Origin: Mycobacterium sp. ACS1612
GTDB lineage: Bacteria > Actinomycetota > Actinomycetes > Mycobacteriales > Mycobacteriaceae
Direction: 5' to 3'
NCBI RefSeq assembly: GCF_001667505.1
Contig: NZ_LZHZ01000055.1
Span: 1-44,039 of the forward strand
DNA: 44,039 bases
This document shows positions 1-7,575 of this stretch, piece after piece (position 1 is the first letter of the stretch; the number at the start of each line of letters is the position of its first letter). The notes beneath the pieces are model-generated. The model searched no databases. It was not told the origin of the DNA and saw nothing but the letters and a program-made list of their open reading frames with translations. The translations under genes were made by a program, and so were the position numbers.

Positions 1-2
1 AC

Positions 3-68
3 CAAGCACTGGAAGACCGCACCCCCAAGCAGGCCTACCTCGACAGCACGAACCTGCCAACTTCTTGA
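3..68 (+). CDS. C-terminal tail of a possible IS3/integrase-type transposase (partial)
   Basis: The left edge carries 21 in-frame codons ending in TGA at 66-68. The visible peptide contains ALEDRTPKQAYLDS, which resembles the final segment of the integrase core of IS3-like transposases, where a 'HQALxxRTPxxxY' stretch lies just before the end. Only the tail is in the window, so the family cannot be fixed. No terminal inverted repeat was recognised between the stop and the next gene. The stop sits inside a short 6-1-6 palindrome at 63-75. It could also be the end of an unrelated gene. Confidence 0.4.
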   Translation, partial: QALEDRTPKQAYLDSTNLPTS

Positions 69-94
69 CTCAAGACAATTACCCGGCGACAAGA

Positions 95-1273
95 TCAGCG
101 CGCAGGCAACCCCAGCACACGCTGCGCGATGATGTTGCGCTGGATCTCTGACGTGCCGCCGGAGATCGTGCCCGCATAGGTGCTGACGTAGCGGGTGAAC
201 CAGCTCCCGGTGAAAAGGTCTGGGCTGTAAGGGTTGTACGGCGCGGTGAGCGAGGGACTGAGCAGACCGTCGACGCCGGCGGCATCCAGCGCGTGCCGAA
301 ACGCGTTCTGTTCGGCCTCCGACCCGAGCAGTTTCAGCACCGAGATGCCGGGGATGTCGCGCTCGCCGCGCGCCGCCTGGCCAAGCGCCACCGACCCGAG
401 CAGTCGTAGCGCTTGATAGTCCATCGCGATCGTCGCGTACCGGTCGCGGTCGAGCGCATCCACCGGCCGATAGTCCTCGAGTAACTGCCCCATCCGGTTC
501 GCGAACGCCATCCACATCATCGTGCGCTCATGGCCGAGCGATCCGTTGGCGACCTTCCATCCGCCGCCCAGTGGGCCGACGAGGTTCTGTCCAGGAACGC
601 GCACCTCGGTGAAGAACACCTCGTTGAAGTCGAGGCTGTCGGGGTCGAATACGGCGGCGAACGGCCTGCGCTCCACCCCCGGTGTATCGGTGGGAACCAG
701 CAGCGCGCTGATTCCCTTGTGTTTCGGCGCATCCGGATCGGTGCGCACGAACGTCAGCAGCACATCGGCGTCGTGGGCGCCCGACGTCCAGACCTTCTGA
801 CCGTTGACCACGAAGTGGTCGCCGGCCAGCACCGCCCTGGTGCTCAGGCCGGCCAGATCGGAGCCCGCCGCAGGTTCACTCATGCCAAGCGCCGCCGTCA
901 TCTCCGCCCGCAGGATCGGCACGGCCCACTTCTGTTTCTGCTCATCGGTTCCGAACGACAGCAGCGAGGCCGCGATGATCCCGACGCCCTGCGGGTTGAA
1001 GCAGTGGTAGATGCGCCGACGGGCAAGTTCCTCGCGATGGACGAACTGCTGCAGCACACCGGCGTTTCGGCCGCCGAACTCCGGCGGGTTGCCCGGTAAC
1101 AACCAGCCGTGGTCGAACTGCAGTCGTTGCCAGTCGCGCGCCCACGCCGGCACATGCGCAGTCGAGCGCGACCGTTCGGCGGCCTGAGCCTCGGTCGGAA
1201 GGTACTCGTCGAGGAATCTGCCGAAATCCGCCCGGAACGCTTCGACCTCGGCGTCGAACGTCAGTTGCACCAC
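95..1273 (-). CDS. Acyl-CoA dehydrogenase (FadE family)
   Basis: A 392-residue flavoprotein of the acyl-CoA dehydrogenase family, expected to oxidise an acyl-CoA at the alpha-beta bond with FAD. The N-terminal helical domain is followed by the FAD/substrate motif MSEPAAGSDLAG (about residues 130-142), a beta domain with WTSGAHDADVLL, and the C-terminal GGTSEIQRNIIAQRVLGLP that ends most members. Length is normal. It starts with tandem GTG codons (1273 or 1270). It is divergent from the epimerase gene at 1315 with only 41 bases between them, so the promoters must overlap. The acyl substrate cannot be read from sequence. Confidence 0.9.
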   Translation of the reverse strand: MVQLTFDAEVEAFRADFGRFLDEYLPTEAQAAERSRSTAHVPAWARDWQRLQFDHGWLLPGNPPEFGGRNAGVLQQFVHREELARRRIYHCFNPQGVGIIAASLLSFGTDEQKQKWAVPILRAEMTAALGMSEPAAGSDLAGLSTRAVLAGDHFVVNGQKVWTSGAHDADVLLTFVRTDPDAPKHKGISALLVPTDTPGVERRPFAAVFDPDSLDFNEVFFTEVRVPGQNLVGPLGGGWKVANGSLGHERTMMWMAFANRMGQLLEDYRPVDALDRDRYATIAMDYQALRLLGSVALGQAARGERDIPGISVLKLLGSEAEQNAFRHALDAAGVDGLLSPSLTAPYNPYSPDLFTGSWFTRYVSTYAGTISGGTSEIQRNIIAQRVLGLPAR

Positions 1274-1314
1274 GCCAACATATCAAGTACTTAACATTTA
1301 CGCGTCGGTGCGCT

Positions 1315-2232
1315 ATGACTGAACGGATGCTCGAGGCGGAGAAGATTCTCATCACCGGTGCGACGGGGAAAATCGCCTTCCCGATCGCGCGTGCGCTCGC
1401 GCGGCGCAATGAGGTCTGGGGCGCCGCAAGGATGCGGGATCCAGCAGATCGGCAACGGCTCGCCGCGGTCGGCGTCAAGCCGGTGGCGCTGGATTTCAGC
1501 GCGGGCGGTTTCTCGTCGCTGCCCGACGATTTCGCGTACGTGTTCCACGCGGCAGTCGACGTCGGTGCGGGTGAGTGGACGGCATGTGTGGACACCAACG
1601 CGCAGAAATCCGGCGATCTGCTCTACCACTGCCGCGCCGCCAAAGGCTTCGTGTTCTGTTCCACCGGATCCGTGTACGGCTATCAGGGACAGCGTCCGTT
1701 GCGCGAGTCCGATCCGCCGGGAGCGCCACTGCGCGCGAATTACAGCTTCTCCAAGGTCGCCGCCGAAGCCGTCTGCACCTGGGTCGCAAAACAGCACCGG
1801 ATCCCGCTCACCATCATCCGGATCTGTTCCACATACGGGCCGGAGGGCGGCGCTCCTGCCGACCGACTGGAAATGATGTTGGCCCGCAAGCCGATTCGGC
1901 TCTACCCGGACAAGCCCAACAACTACAACCCGATCTACGAGGACGACTACGTCGAGCTCGGCATCCGCGCCATGGAGGTCGCCGACACGCCGCCGATCGT
2001 GGTGAACTGGGCTGGCAGTGAAACCGTCAGCGTCGAGGACTACTGCACCTACATGGGTGAGCTCGTCGGCGTGCAGCCGGTTTTCATGTATACCCCCGAC
2101 GCGCACACACCGCTATGGCCTGACGTGACCCATATGCACGACGTGCTCGGCCGCACCAAAGTGCATTGGCGCGACGGCTTCCGGCGCATGATCGAGTCCC
2201 GCCACCCCGAACTCAGCCTGAAAGGCGACTGA
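1315..2232 (+). CDS. NAD(P)-dependent epimerase/dehydratase (extended SDR)
   Basis: A 305-residue extended short-chain dehydrogenase. The Rossmann motif near residue 14 reads TGATGKIA, with Ala at the usual last Gly. A Ser/Thr-rich strand STGSVYG (about residues 118-124) and YSFSK (YxxxK, about residues 143-147) complete the catalytic set, and the C-terminal substrate lobe includes NYNPIYEDDYVELG. It heads a three-gene operon with the EthD-like protein (one base between them) and the F420 oxidoreductase. Start may be ATG 1315 or ATG 1327; no clear Shine-Dalgarno is seen, so translation could be leaderless. Substrate unknown; sugar-nucleotide, steroid and aryl substrates all occur in this family. 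Confidence 0.85.
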   Translation: MTERMLEAEKILITGATGKIAFPIARALARRNEVWGAARMRDPADRQRLAAVGVKPVALDFSAGGFSSLPDDFAYVFHAAVDVGAGEWTACVDTNAQKSGDLLYHCRAAKGFVFCSTGSVYGYQGQRPLRESDPPGAPLRANYSFSKVAAEAVCTWVAKQHRIPLTIIRICSTYGPEGGAPADRLEMMLARKPIRLYPDKPNNYNPIYEDDYVELGIRAMEVADTPPIVVNWAGSETVSVEDYCTYMGELVGVQPVFMYTPDAHTPLWPDVTHMHDVLGRTKVHWRDGFRRMIESRHPELSLKGD

Positions 2233-2233
2233 C

Positions 2234-2977
2234 TTGCAGCTACCCGGCACGCCGTCGGACGAACTCACCGATGTCCTCGCCACGGGCACAGGGGATGTCA
2301 CCACTCTGTTCGTCTCGATGGCCACGCGGCATCCCGACGGCGCCGACGCCGAGTACTTGCGCTGGCATACCCTCGATCACCGCCCAGAACAGCACCGGTT
2401 GTCCGCCGTCCGCGCCTCTTTGCGGTTGGTGTCGACGCCCGCCTGCCGCTCCGCGCGTGCAGTGAGCCGGCAACCGTACGACGACATCGATCACGTGATG
2501 ACGTATTTCTTCACCGATCAGCGCGGCATGACCGGCTTCCTCGACCTCGCCGAGGCGCTGATCGGCGCCGGGCGCAAATTGCCGCTGCTGCCGCCGGTCG
2601 AACGCGGCATCTATGAAGTGCAATCCAAGGTCTCAGCTGCCCGGATCAAGATCGGCGCCGACGTGCTGCCGTGGTGGCCGATACGCGGCGTCTATCTACT
2701 GTTGGAGACGAACGCGACGACACCCGCGGGGCTGACCGGCGTTGACGGTGTCGCTGGGGTGTGGTCTGCTGCGTCGCAAGCCGTCGACGCCAGGTTGGCG
2801 AATGCCCCTGCGGGCCAGACAATTTTCTATTGCTTCCTCGACGACGACCCGGTTGCCACCGCCGAGCGGTTGCGACCGGTGCTCGAAAAGCGATGGAAAA
2901 ACACCAACGTCGAACCGCTGTTCGCCGCCCCATTCCACCCGGTCGTGCCGTACGACTGGGACCGCTATGTGCCCTAG
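2234..2977 (+). CDS. EthD-like / dimeric alpha-beta barrel protein of unknown function
   Basis: A 247-residue protein with a TTG start one base after the upstream stop, preceded by GAAAGG at a sensible distance; the next in-frame ATG lies about 30 codons in and would cut the fold. Residues 28-50 carry FVSMATRHPDGADAEYLRWH and then a DHRPEQHRL segment, matching the 'W...H....' opening of EthD-type ferredoxin-like domains. The second half (after residue 140) looks like a repeat of the same barrel. No membrane segment or signal peptide is seen. Position between an epimerase and an F420-dependent oxidoreductase suggests a small-molecule role in the same pathway, which is inference. Confidence 0.6.
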   Translation: MQLPGTPSDELTDVLATGTGDVTTLFVSMATRHPDGADAEYLRWHTLDHRPEQHRLSAVRASLRLVSTPACRSARAVSRQPYDDIDHVMTYFFTDQRGMTGFLDLAEALIGAGRKLPLLPPVERGIYEVQSKVSAARIKIGADVLPWWPIRGVYLLLETNATTPAGLTGVDGVAGVWSAASQAVDARLANAPAGQTIFYCFLDDDPVATAERLRPVLEKRWKNTNVEPLFAAPFHPVVPYDWDRYVP

Positions 2978-2986
2978 GAGGTCGGC

Positions 2987-3940
2987 ATGCGGATCGGCTT
3001 GATGGTCGGCTCCGACAAGGAGCGGGCGCGCGCGGACCGGGTGGCCGGACTGATCGACGACGTCAAAACGGCCGAAACACAGGGATTCGCTTCGTTCTGG
3101 TTCCCACAGGTGCCGGGTTATCTCGACGCGCTGACCACGGTGGCGCTCCTCGGTCAGGCCACCGAGCGTATCGAGATCGGCACCGCGGTCGTTCCGATCC
3201 AGACCCGCCATCCGTTGATCCTGGCGCAGCAGGCGCTGACGACACAGATCGCCTGCTCCGGCCGGTTCCGCCTGGGCCTGGGCCCGTCGCACCACTGGAT
3301 CATCGCGGATCAACTCGGATTGCCGTATGACCGGCCGGCGCGGTTGGTGCGTGACTGCCTCGACGTGCTGGCGGCCGCGTTCGCGGGCCCGGGCATTGTG
3401 GCGGTGGACAACGACAACTTCCACGTGCACAGCCCGATCGACGTGACGGATTCATTCGCGATGCCGGTTCTTTTAGCCGCGCTCGGCCCGACCATGCTTC
3501 GGATCGCAGGTGAACGGACGGGCGGCACCATCTTGTGGATGGCCGACGAACGGGCGATCGGCGATTACGTCGCGCCGCGAATCTTCGAAGCGGCGACAGC
3601 CGCCGGCAAGATCGAAACCCGCGTTGTCGCAGGAGTTCCCGTCGCACTCTGCTCGTCCGGCGAGGTCGACGACGCCCGCGCATACGCCAGTGAGGTGCTC
3701 GGCCACGCCGACTTCTCCCCGAATTACGTCCGCCTGCTCGAATACGGTGACGCGGACGACGTGGGCGACACCATGGCGGCGGGCGACGAAACCGCCGTGC
3801 TCGCGCGCCTGCGACGCTACCGCGACGCCGGTGTCACCGACCTCGCTGCGCGCGTGGTCCCACTCGGCGGTGATGCAACGGCGCGCACCCGATCACGGCG
3901 ACGCACCCAGGACTTCCTCGCATCACTCGCCTTTGATTGA
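2987..3940 (+). CDS. Luciferase-like F420-dependent oxidoreductase
   Basis: A 317-residue TIM-barrel of the bacterial luciferase-like superfamily, F420-using type that is expanded in mycobacteria. MRIGLMVGSD opens the first strand; FASFWFPQVPGYLDAL and RIEIGTAVVPIQTRHPL are characteristic early strands, and FRLGLGPSHHW follows at about residues 99-109. The start is well supported by TAGGAGGTCGGC directly upstream of ATG 2987. It is the last gene of the 1315-3940 operon, nine bases after the EthD-like gene. A near-loopless palindrome (3945-3954) lies between it and the convergent GntR gene. Substrate unknown. Confidence 0.85.
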   Translation: MRIGLMVGSDKERARADRVAGLIDDVKTAETQGFASFWFPQVPGYLDALTTVALLGQATERIEIGTAVVPIQTRHPLILAQQALTTQIACSGRFRLGLGPSHHWIIADQLGLPYDRPARLVRDCLDVLAAAFAGPGIVAVDNDNFHVHSPIDVTDSFAMPVLLAALGPTMLRIAGERTGGTILWMADERAIGDYVAPRIFEAATAAGKIETRVVAGVPVALCSSGEVDDARAYASEVLGHADFSPNYVRLLEYGDADDVGDTMAAGDETAVLARLRRYRDAGVTDLAARVVPLGGDATARTRSRRRTQDFLASLAFD

Positions 3941-3973
3941 TGCTTCGCATGCGAGCTGGAGGTCGGCTGAATC

Positions 3974-4693
3974 TCAGTCGGCTTGGCGCAGCAGGGCTAC
4001 GTCGGACACCATCCGGATGTGATCGGCCATCGCCTTCGATGCCGCCTGCGCGTCCTGTTTACGCACCGCGTCGGCGATGCGCCGGTGGCCCTCCAGCGAC
4101 GCCCGCGGACGGTCTTCCTGCGAAAGCGATTCGATGCGCGTTTCCCTTATCAGGCCCGAGATCTCGTGCATCAGCTTGGCCAGGAGTGAGGAATGCGCCG
4201 CGGTGGTGATGGCCTCGTGGAACATCTCGTCGCCCACGACACCGCGGTCCCCCGTCTGAACCTCCTCCTCCATTTTCGCGATCGCGGCGTCGATGGCTGC
4301 CATCTCGGCATCGCTTCGACGGGCGGCGGCGAGTCCGGCCAACTTCACCTCGAGCGCTTCGCGGGCTTCGATGATGTCGGGTATCCGGTCGGCGTGTTCC
4401 CGCAAGGCCTTGACGGCGCGCTCCTCGGTCGGGCGGCGCACCAGGATCGCCCCGTCGCCGTGCCGCACCGACAGCACACCCTGCACTTCGAGGGCGACCA
4501 GCGCCTGGCTCAACGAGGCGCGACTGACCCCCAGCTTGGCGGCCAAGTCCCGCTCGGCGGGCAACCGATCACCCGGTGTCATCTCGTTGTCAGCGATGTA
4601 CGCGCACAGTTGCTCGACGATCACTTCATACAGTCGGGGACGTGTGACAGGTCTAAGTTGCTCAACCACTGACTCACCTACTCTCTGCTCCAA
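3974..4693 (-). CDS. FadR-subfamily GntR transcriptional regulator (MatR-like position)
   Basis: A 239-residue regulator. The winged helix at about residues 20-90 contains GDRLPAERDLAAKLGVSRAS and VLSVRHGDGAILV, typical of GntR proteins. The C-terminal all-helical FCD domain shows DEMFHEAITTAAHS and GHRRIADAV...MADHIRMV, with the Asp/His positions that bind metal or acid ligand. The start may be TTG 4693 or GTG 4669. It is divergent from a MatC-type carrier, the arrangement seen for MatR and malonate genes in rhizobia, so malonate or another short diacid is the inferred ligand. The shared 133-base intergenic region holds the likely operators. Confidence 0.85.
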   Translation of the reverse strand: MEQRVGESVVEQLRPVTRPRLYEVIVEQLCAYIADNEMTPGDRLPAERDLAAKLGVSRASLSQALVALEVQGVLSVRHGDGAILVRRPTEERAVKALREHADRIPDIIEAREALEVKLAGLAAARRSDAEMAAIDAAIAKMEEEVQTGDRGVVGDEMFHEAITTAAHSSLLAKLMHEISGLIRETRIESLSQEDRPRASLEGHRRIADAVRKQDAQAASKAMADHIRMVSDVALLRQAD

Positions 4694-4743
4694 CCATACT
4701 CATTCGAAGTGCGGTTCCCGGGTGTAGCGGGTCACAATGCGTA

Positions 4744-4772
4744 TTGACAGTGATGACGGTCACTGCTTTACT
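4744..4772 (+). promoter_or_regulatory. Promoter of the MatC carrier gene with embedded palindrome
   Basis: TTGACA at 4744-4749 and TTTACT at 4767-4772 are spaced by 17 bases, close to the SigA pattern. The spacer contains a perfect inverted repeat CAGTGA-6-TCACTG (4748-4765), well placed to let a repressor block RNA polymerase. The predicted start point falls in the downstream box TGGCTAG. The promoter assignment is by pattern only. Confidence 0.55.
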
Positions 4773-4807
4773 GGCTAGGCCAATACTCCACTAGGTCATT
4801 AGACCTA
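4772..4807 (+). promoter_or_regulatory. Shared TGGCTAG / CCACTAG boxes and TAGGTC palindrome (candidate GntR operator)
   Basis: Downstream of the promoter lie TGGCTAGGCCA (4772-4782), CCACTAGGTCA (4788-4798) and a perfect palindrome TAGGTC-ATTA-GACCTA (4792-4807). Near-identical TGGCTAG and CCACTAG boxes recur before the CoA-transferase gene at 6322-6340. The repetition at two promoters of one cluster, beside a GntR gene, is the reason for the operator call. Confidence 0.5.
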
Positions 4808-4826
4808 CGGAAACCCGGAGACGCCG

Positions 4827-6188
4827 ATGCCGCTCGAACTCATACCGATCCTGGCTCTCATCGCGATGTTCGTCGCGGCCACACTGCTGCCGATCAACAT
4901 GGGCACGCTGGGATTCGTCGCCGCGTTCCTGGTGGGAACGCTCGCCGTCGGAATGAAGACCGACGACATCATCGCGGGATTTCCCAGCGAACTCTTTCTG
5001 ACGCTCGTCGGCGTCACGTACCTGTTCGCGATCGCGCAGAACAACGGGACGGTCGACTTGATGGTCAGAGGCGCCGTACGCCTGGTACGAGGGCGGGTCG
5101 CGTTCATCCCCTGGGTGATGTTCGGGATCACCGGCGTGCTCACCGCGCTGGGCGCCCTCGGCCCCGCCGCGGTCGCGATCATCGCTCCGATCGCGCTCGG
5201 GTTCGCCAAGCAATACCGGATCAACGCGCTGCTGATGGGCATGATGGTCATTCACGGCGCGCAGGCCGGCGGTTTCTCGCCGATCAGCGTCTACGGCGTC
5301 ACCGTCAACAACATCGTGGCCAAGGCCCAGTTGATGAACAGCCCAGTGGCGCTGTTCCTCGGCAGCCTACTGTTCAACGCGGCGATCGGTGTGCTGCTGT
5401 TCGTCTTCCTCGGCGGCCGCAAGCTGATGGGACGGACCGTGCACGACGACCACGACGACTCGATCGACGGCGTCACCGGCGGCGTCGGCGCCACCACACC
5501 CCCAACCGGCAACGGAACCGGCGGCACGGCGACCCTCGTGGTGACCGAGACCGAACCCCGCGTGGCTGTCAAACCGCTGCCGACCAAGTCGATCACCTAC
5601 GACCAGGTGCTCACGCTGATCGGACTCGGCGCGCTCGCATTGTTCTCGCTCGTCCTCGATCTCGACATCGGCTTCGTGTCGATGACCGTCGCCGCCGTCC
5701 TGGCGCTGGCCTCCCCCAAGGCCCAGAAGGGAGCGGTGTCGCAAATCAGTTGGTCCACCGTGCTTTTGATCGGCGGCGTGTTGACCTTCGTCGGCGTGCT
5801 GCAGGAAGCAGGCAGCGTCGAGTGGGTCGGCAACGGTGTCGCCAAACTCGGTATGCCTCTGCTGGTGGCGCTGCTGCTGTGCTACGTCGGCGGCATCGTG
5901 TCGGCCTTCGCCTCGTCGACGGCCATCCTCGGCGCCACCATCCCGCTGGCTGTGCCGCTGCTGTTGGCCGGCGAGGTCAGCGCCATCGGAGTCGTTGTCG
6001 CGCTGGCGATTTCATCGACCATCGTCGACGTCAGCCCGTTCTCGACCAACGGTGCCTTGGTACTGGCCAACGCGCAGGATGTCGACCGCGACAAGTTCTA
6101 CAAGCAGATCCTCAAATACAGCATGCTCGTCGTGCTGATCGGGCCATTGCTGGCATGGGCCGCGCTGGTGCTGCCCGGCTGGCTGTAG
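4827..6188 (+). CDS. matC: MatC-type dicarboxylate (malonate) carrier
   Basis: A 453-residue integral membrane protein with about 12 hydrophobic segments. The N-terminal half (residues 1-150, with LPINMGTLGFVAAFLVGTLA and HGAQAGGFSPISVYG) matches the dicarboxylate carrier MatC N-terminal family; the C-terminal half (from about residue 255) is a second bundle with FASSTAILGATIPLAVPL and VDVSPFSTNGALVLANA. A hydrophilic Gly/Thr/Asp-rich loop (about 205-250) joins them. MatC proteins import malonate; other C4/C3 diacids are possible. The gene is divergent from the FadR-like regulator and followed by a strong terminator. The symbol is given for family, not proven substrate. Confidence 0.8.
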   Translation: MPLELIPILALIAMFVAATLLPINMGTLGFVAAFLVGTLAVGMKTDDIIAGFPSELFLTLVGVTYLFAIAQNNGTVDLMVRGAVRLVRGRVAFIPWVMFGITGVLTALGALGPAAVAIIAPIALGFAKQYRINALLMGMMVIHGAQAGGFSPISVYGVTVNNIVAKAQLMNSPVALFLGSLLFNAAIGVLLFVFLGGRKLMGRTVHDDHDDSIDGVTGGVGATTPPTGNGTGGTATLVVTETEPRVAVKPLPTKSITYDQVLTLIGLGALALFSLVLDLDIGFVSMTVAAVLALASPKAQKGAVSQISWSTVLLIGGVLTFVGVLQEAGSVEWVGNGVAKLGMPLLVALLLCYVGGIVSAFASSTAILGATIPLAVPLLLAGEVSAIGVVVALAISSTIVDVSPFSTNGALVLANAQDVDRDKFYKQILKYSMLVVLIGPLLAWAALVLPGWL

Positions 6189-6208
6189 ATTCCCAGCGGA
6201 TTTCCGAC

Positions 6209-6250
6209 GGCGGCGGCTTACTGCGACCAGTAGGCCGCCGCCTCTGTTTT
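6209..6250 (+). terminator. Intrinsic terminator after the MatC carrier gene
   Basis: A 15-bp stem (GGCGGCGGC, one T-G wobble, TACTG) with a CGAC tetraloop spans 6209-6242 and is followed by TCTGTTTT. It begins 21 bases after the carrier stop codon. It should separate the carrier transcript from the CoA-transferase/carboxyltransferase transcript. Confidence 0.85.
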
Positions 6251-6288
6251 GGTGAGATCCAGGTCACAGAACCGGCCTGCCGAAAACC

Positions 6289-6351
6289 TTGACTCCCAGG
6301 TCAGCGCGTGGTTTTCTGAATTGGCTAGTCCACTAGCTCACTTAGTCACTA
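6289..6351 (+). promoter_or_regulatory. Promoter and shared operator boxes before the CoA-transferase gene
   Basis: TTGACT (6289-6294) and TTTTCT (6312-6317) are 17 bases apart, the same geometry as the carrier promoter. They are followed by TGGCTAGTCCA (6322-6332), which forms a perfect palindrome GCTAGT-CC-ACTAGC (6324-6337), then CCACTAGCTCA (6330-6340) and TAGTCACTA (6343-6351). The boxes match those at 4772-4798 before the carrier gene, implying co-regulation. Confidence 0.5.
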
Positions 6352-6369
6352 GGCCGAAGGTGGTCCCCC

Positions 6370-7575
6370 ATGACATCGACACTTCCTTCGAACGGAACCG
6401 CCGGCCCCCTCGCCGGACTGGTGGTGGTCGATCTGACTCGTGCCCTGGCCGGGCCGCATGCGGCGATGATGCTCGGCGATCTCGGCGCCGAGGTGATCAA
6501 GGTGGAGAACCCGCACGGCGGCGACGACACCCGCGGCTGGGGCCCGCCCTTCGTCGATCCGGCGGACGGCGACCGGGAGTCCACCTACTTCCTCAGCGCG
6601 AACCGGAACAAGAAGTCGGTCACGCTCGACCTCAAGGATGACATCGACAAGCGCGCATTGACGACGCTGATCAGCCGTGCCGATGTGCTCATGGAGAACT
6701 TCCGGCCCGGAGTGCTCGACCGCCTTGGCTTTTCACAGCAGCAGCTGGCAGAACTCAATCCGCGGTTGGTCGTGCTGTCCATCAGCGGCTTCGGCCATGA
6801 CGGCCCAGAAGCGGATCGCTCAGGTTATGACCAGATCGCCCAGGGTGAGGCAGGCTTGATGTCGGTAACCGGCGCCGCCCCAACGGATATGCAACGAGTC
6901 GGGGTACCGATCGCCGACTTGTTGGCCGGCATGTACGGCGCATTCGGTGTGCTGGCAGCACTGCACGAACGCGAACGGACCGGCCGCGGTCAGGTGGTGC
7001 GCGCCTCTCTGCTCGCCGCGGTGGTCGGGGTGCACGCATTCCAGGGCACGAAGTGGACGGTGACGGGCGAGGTCGGCGAAGCGACCGGCAACCACCACCC
7101 CTCGATCTGCCCCTACGGCCTGTTCGAAACCGCCGACGGCGCAGTGCAGATCGCAGTCGGAAGCGAAGGCCTCTGGAAACGTTTCTGCGCGGGCTTCGGC
7201 TTCGATCCAGATGCCCCAGAGATGGCGTCGAACCCGCAGCGAGTAGCGAACCGCAAGCAGGTCAACGAGATGGTGCAGGCGCGGTTCGGCTACTACACCA
7301 CCGACGAGTTGCTCGCCAAGCTCGATCGAATCGGCGTGCCCGCCGGGCGCATTCGCTCGATCCGCGAGGTCTACGAGTGGGAACAAACCAAGTCGCAGGG
7401 CCTGCTGATCGACGTCGACCACGCCACGTTGGGTAACATCACGTTGCCTGGCCCGCCGCTGCGGTTTTTCGAGGCCGACGGAACCGAACTGACACGCAGG
7501 CACCACACCGCTCCCCCGGTGCTCGGCGCCGACAACGACCTCATTGCAGCGACCCTGCCGGCGGAGCACCGATGA
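6370..7575 (+). CDS. CaiB/BaiF (family III) CoA-transferase
   Basis: A 401-residue family III CoA-transferase that moves CoA between carboxylic acids through an aspartyl-CoA thioester. The N-terminal LAGLVVVDLTRALAGPHAAM, KVENPHGGDDTRGW and NRNKKSVTLDL are standard, and the catalytic Asp is probably D183 in VGVPIADLLAGMYGAFG. The start at ATG 6370 has GAAGGTGG upstream. Its stop overlaps the start of the carboxyltransferase gene by four bases, so the two are translationally coupled. With a malonate-type carrier upstream, activation of malonate to malonyl-CoA is a reasonable inference. Confidence 0.88.
   Translation: MTSTLPSNGTAGPLAGLVVVDLTRALAGPHAAMMLGDLGAEVIKVENPHGGDDTRGWGPPFVDPADGDRESTYFLSANRNKKSVTLDLKDDIDKRALTTLISRADVLMENFRPGVLDRLGFSQQQLAELNPRLVVLSISGFGHDGPEADRSGYDQIAQGEAGLMSVTGAAPTDMQRVGVPIADLLAGMYGAFGVLAALHERERTGRGQVVRASLLAAVVGVHAFQGTKWTVTGEVGEATGNHHPSICPYGLFETADGAVQIAVGSEGLWKRFCAGFGFDPDAPEMASNPQRVANRKQVNEMVQARFGYYTTDELLAKLDRIGVPAGRIRSIREVYEWEQTKSQGLLIDVDHATLGNITLPGPPLRFFEADGTELTRRHHTAPPVLGADNDLIAATLPAEHR

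Noticed and set aside
63..75. TCTTGA-C-TCAAGA palindrome at the end of the left-edge frame
   Set aside because: A one-base loop and no U tract make it a poor terminator, and it does not match a known insertion-sequence end.
1282..1295. Sequence ATCAAGTACTTAAC resembling a KstR2 binding site (AnCAAGnnCTTGnT)
   Set aside because: Two conserved positions mismatch and no cholesterol ring-degradation gene is nearby, so membership of that regulon is not supported.
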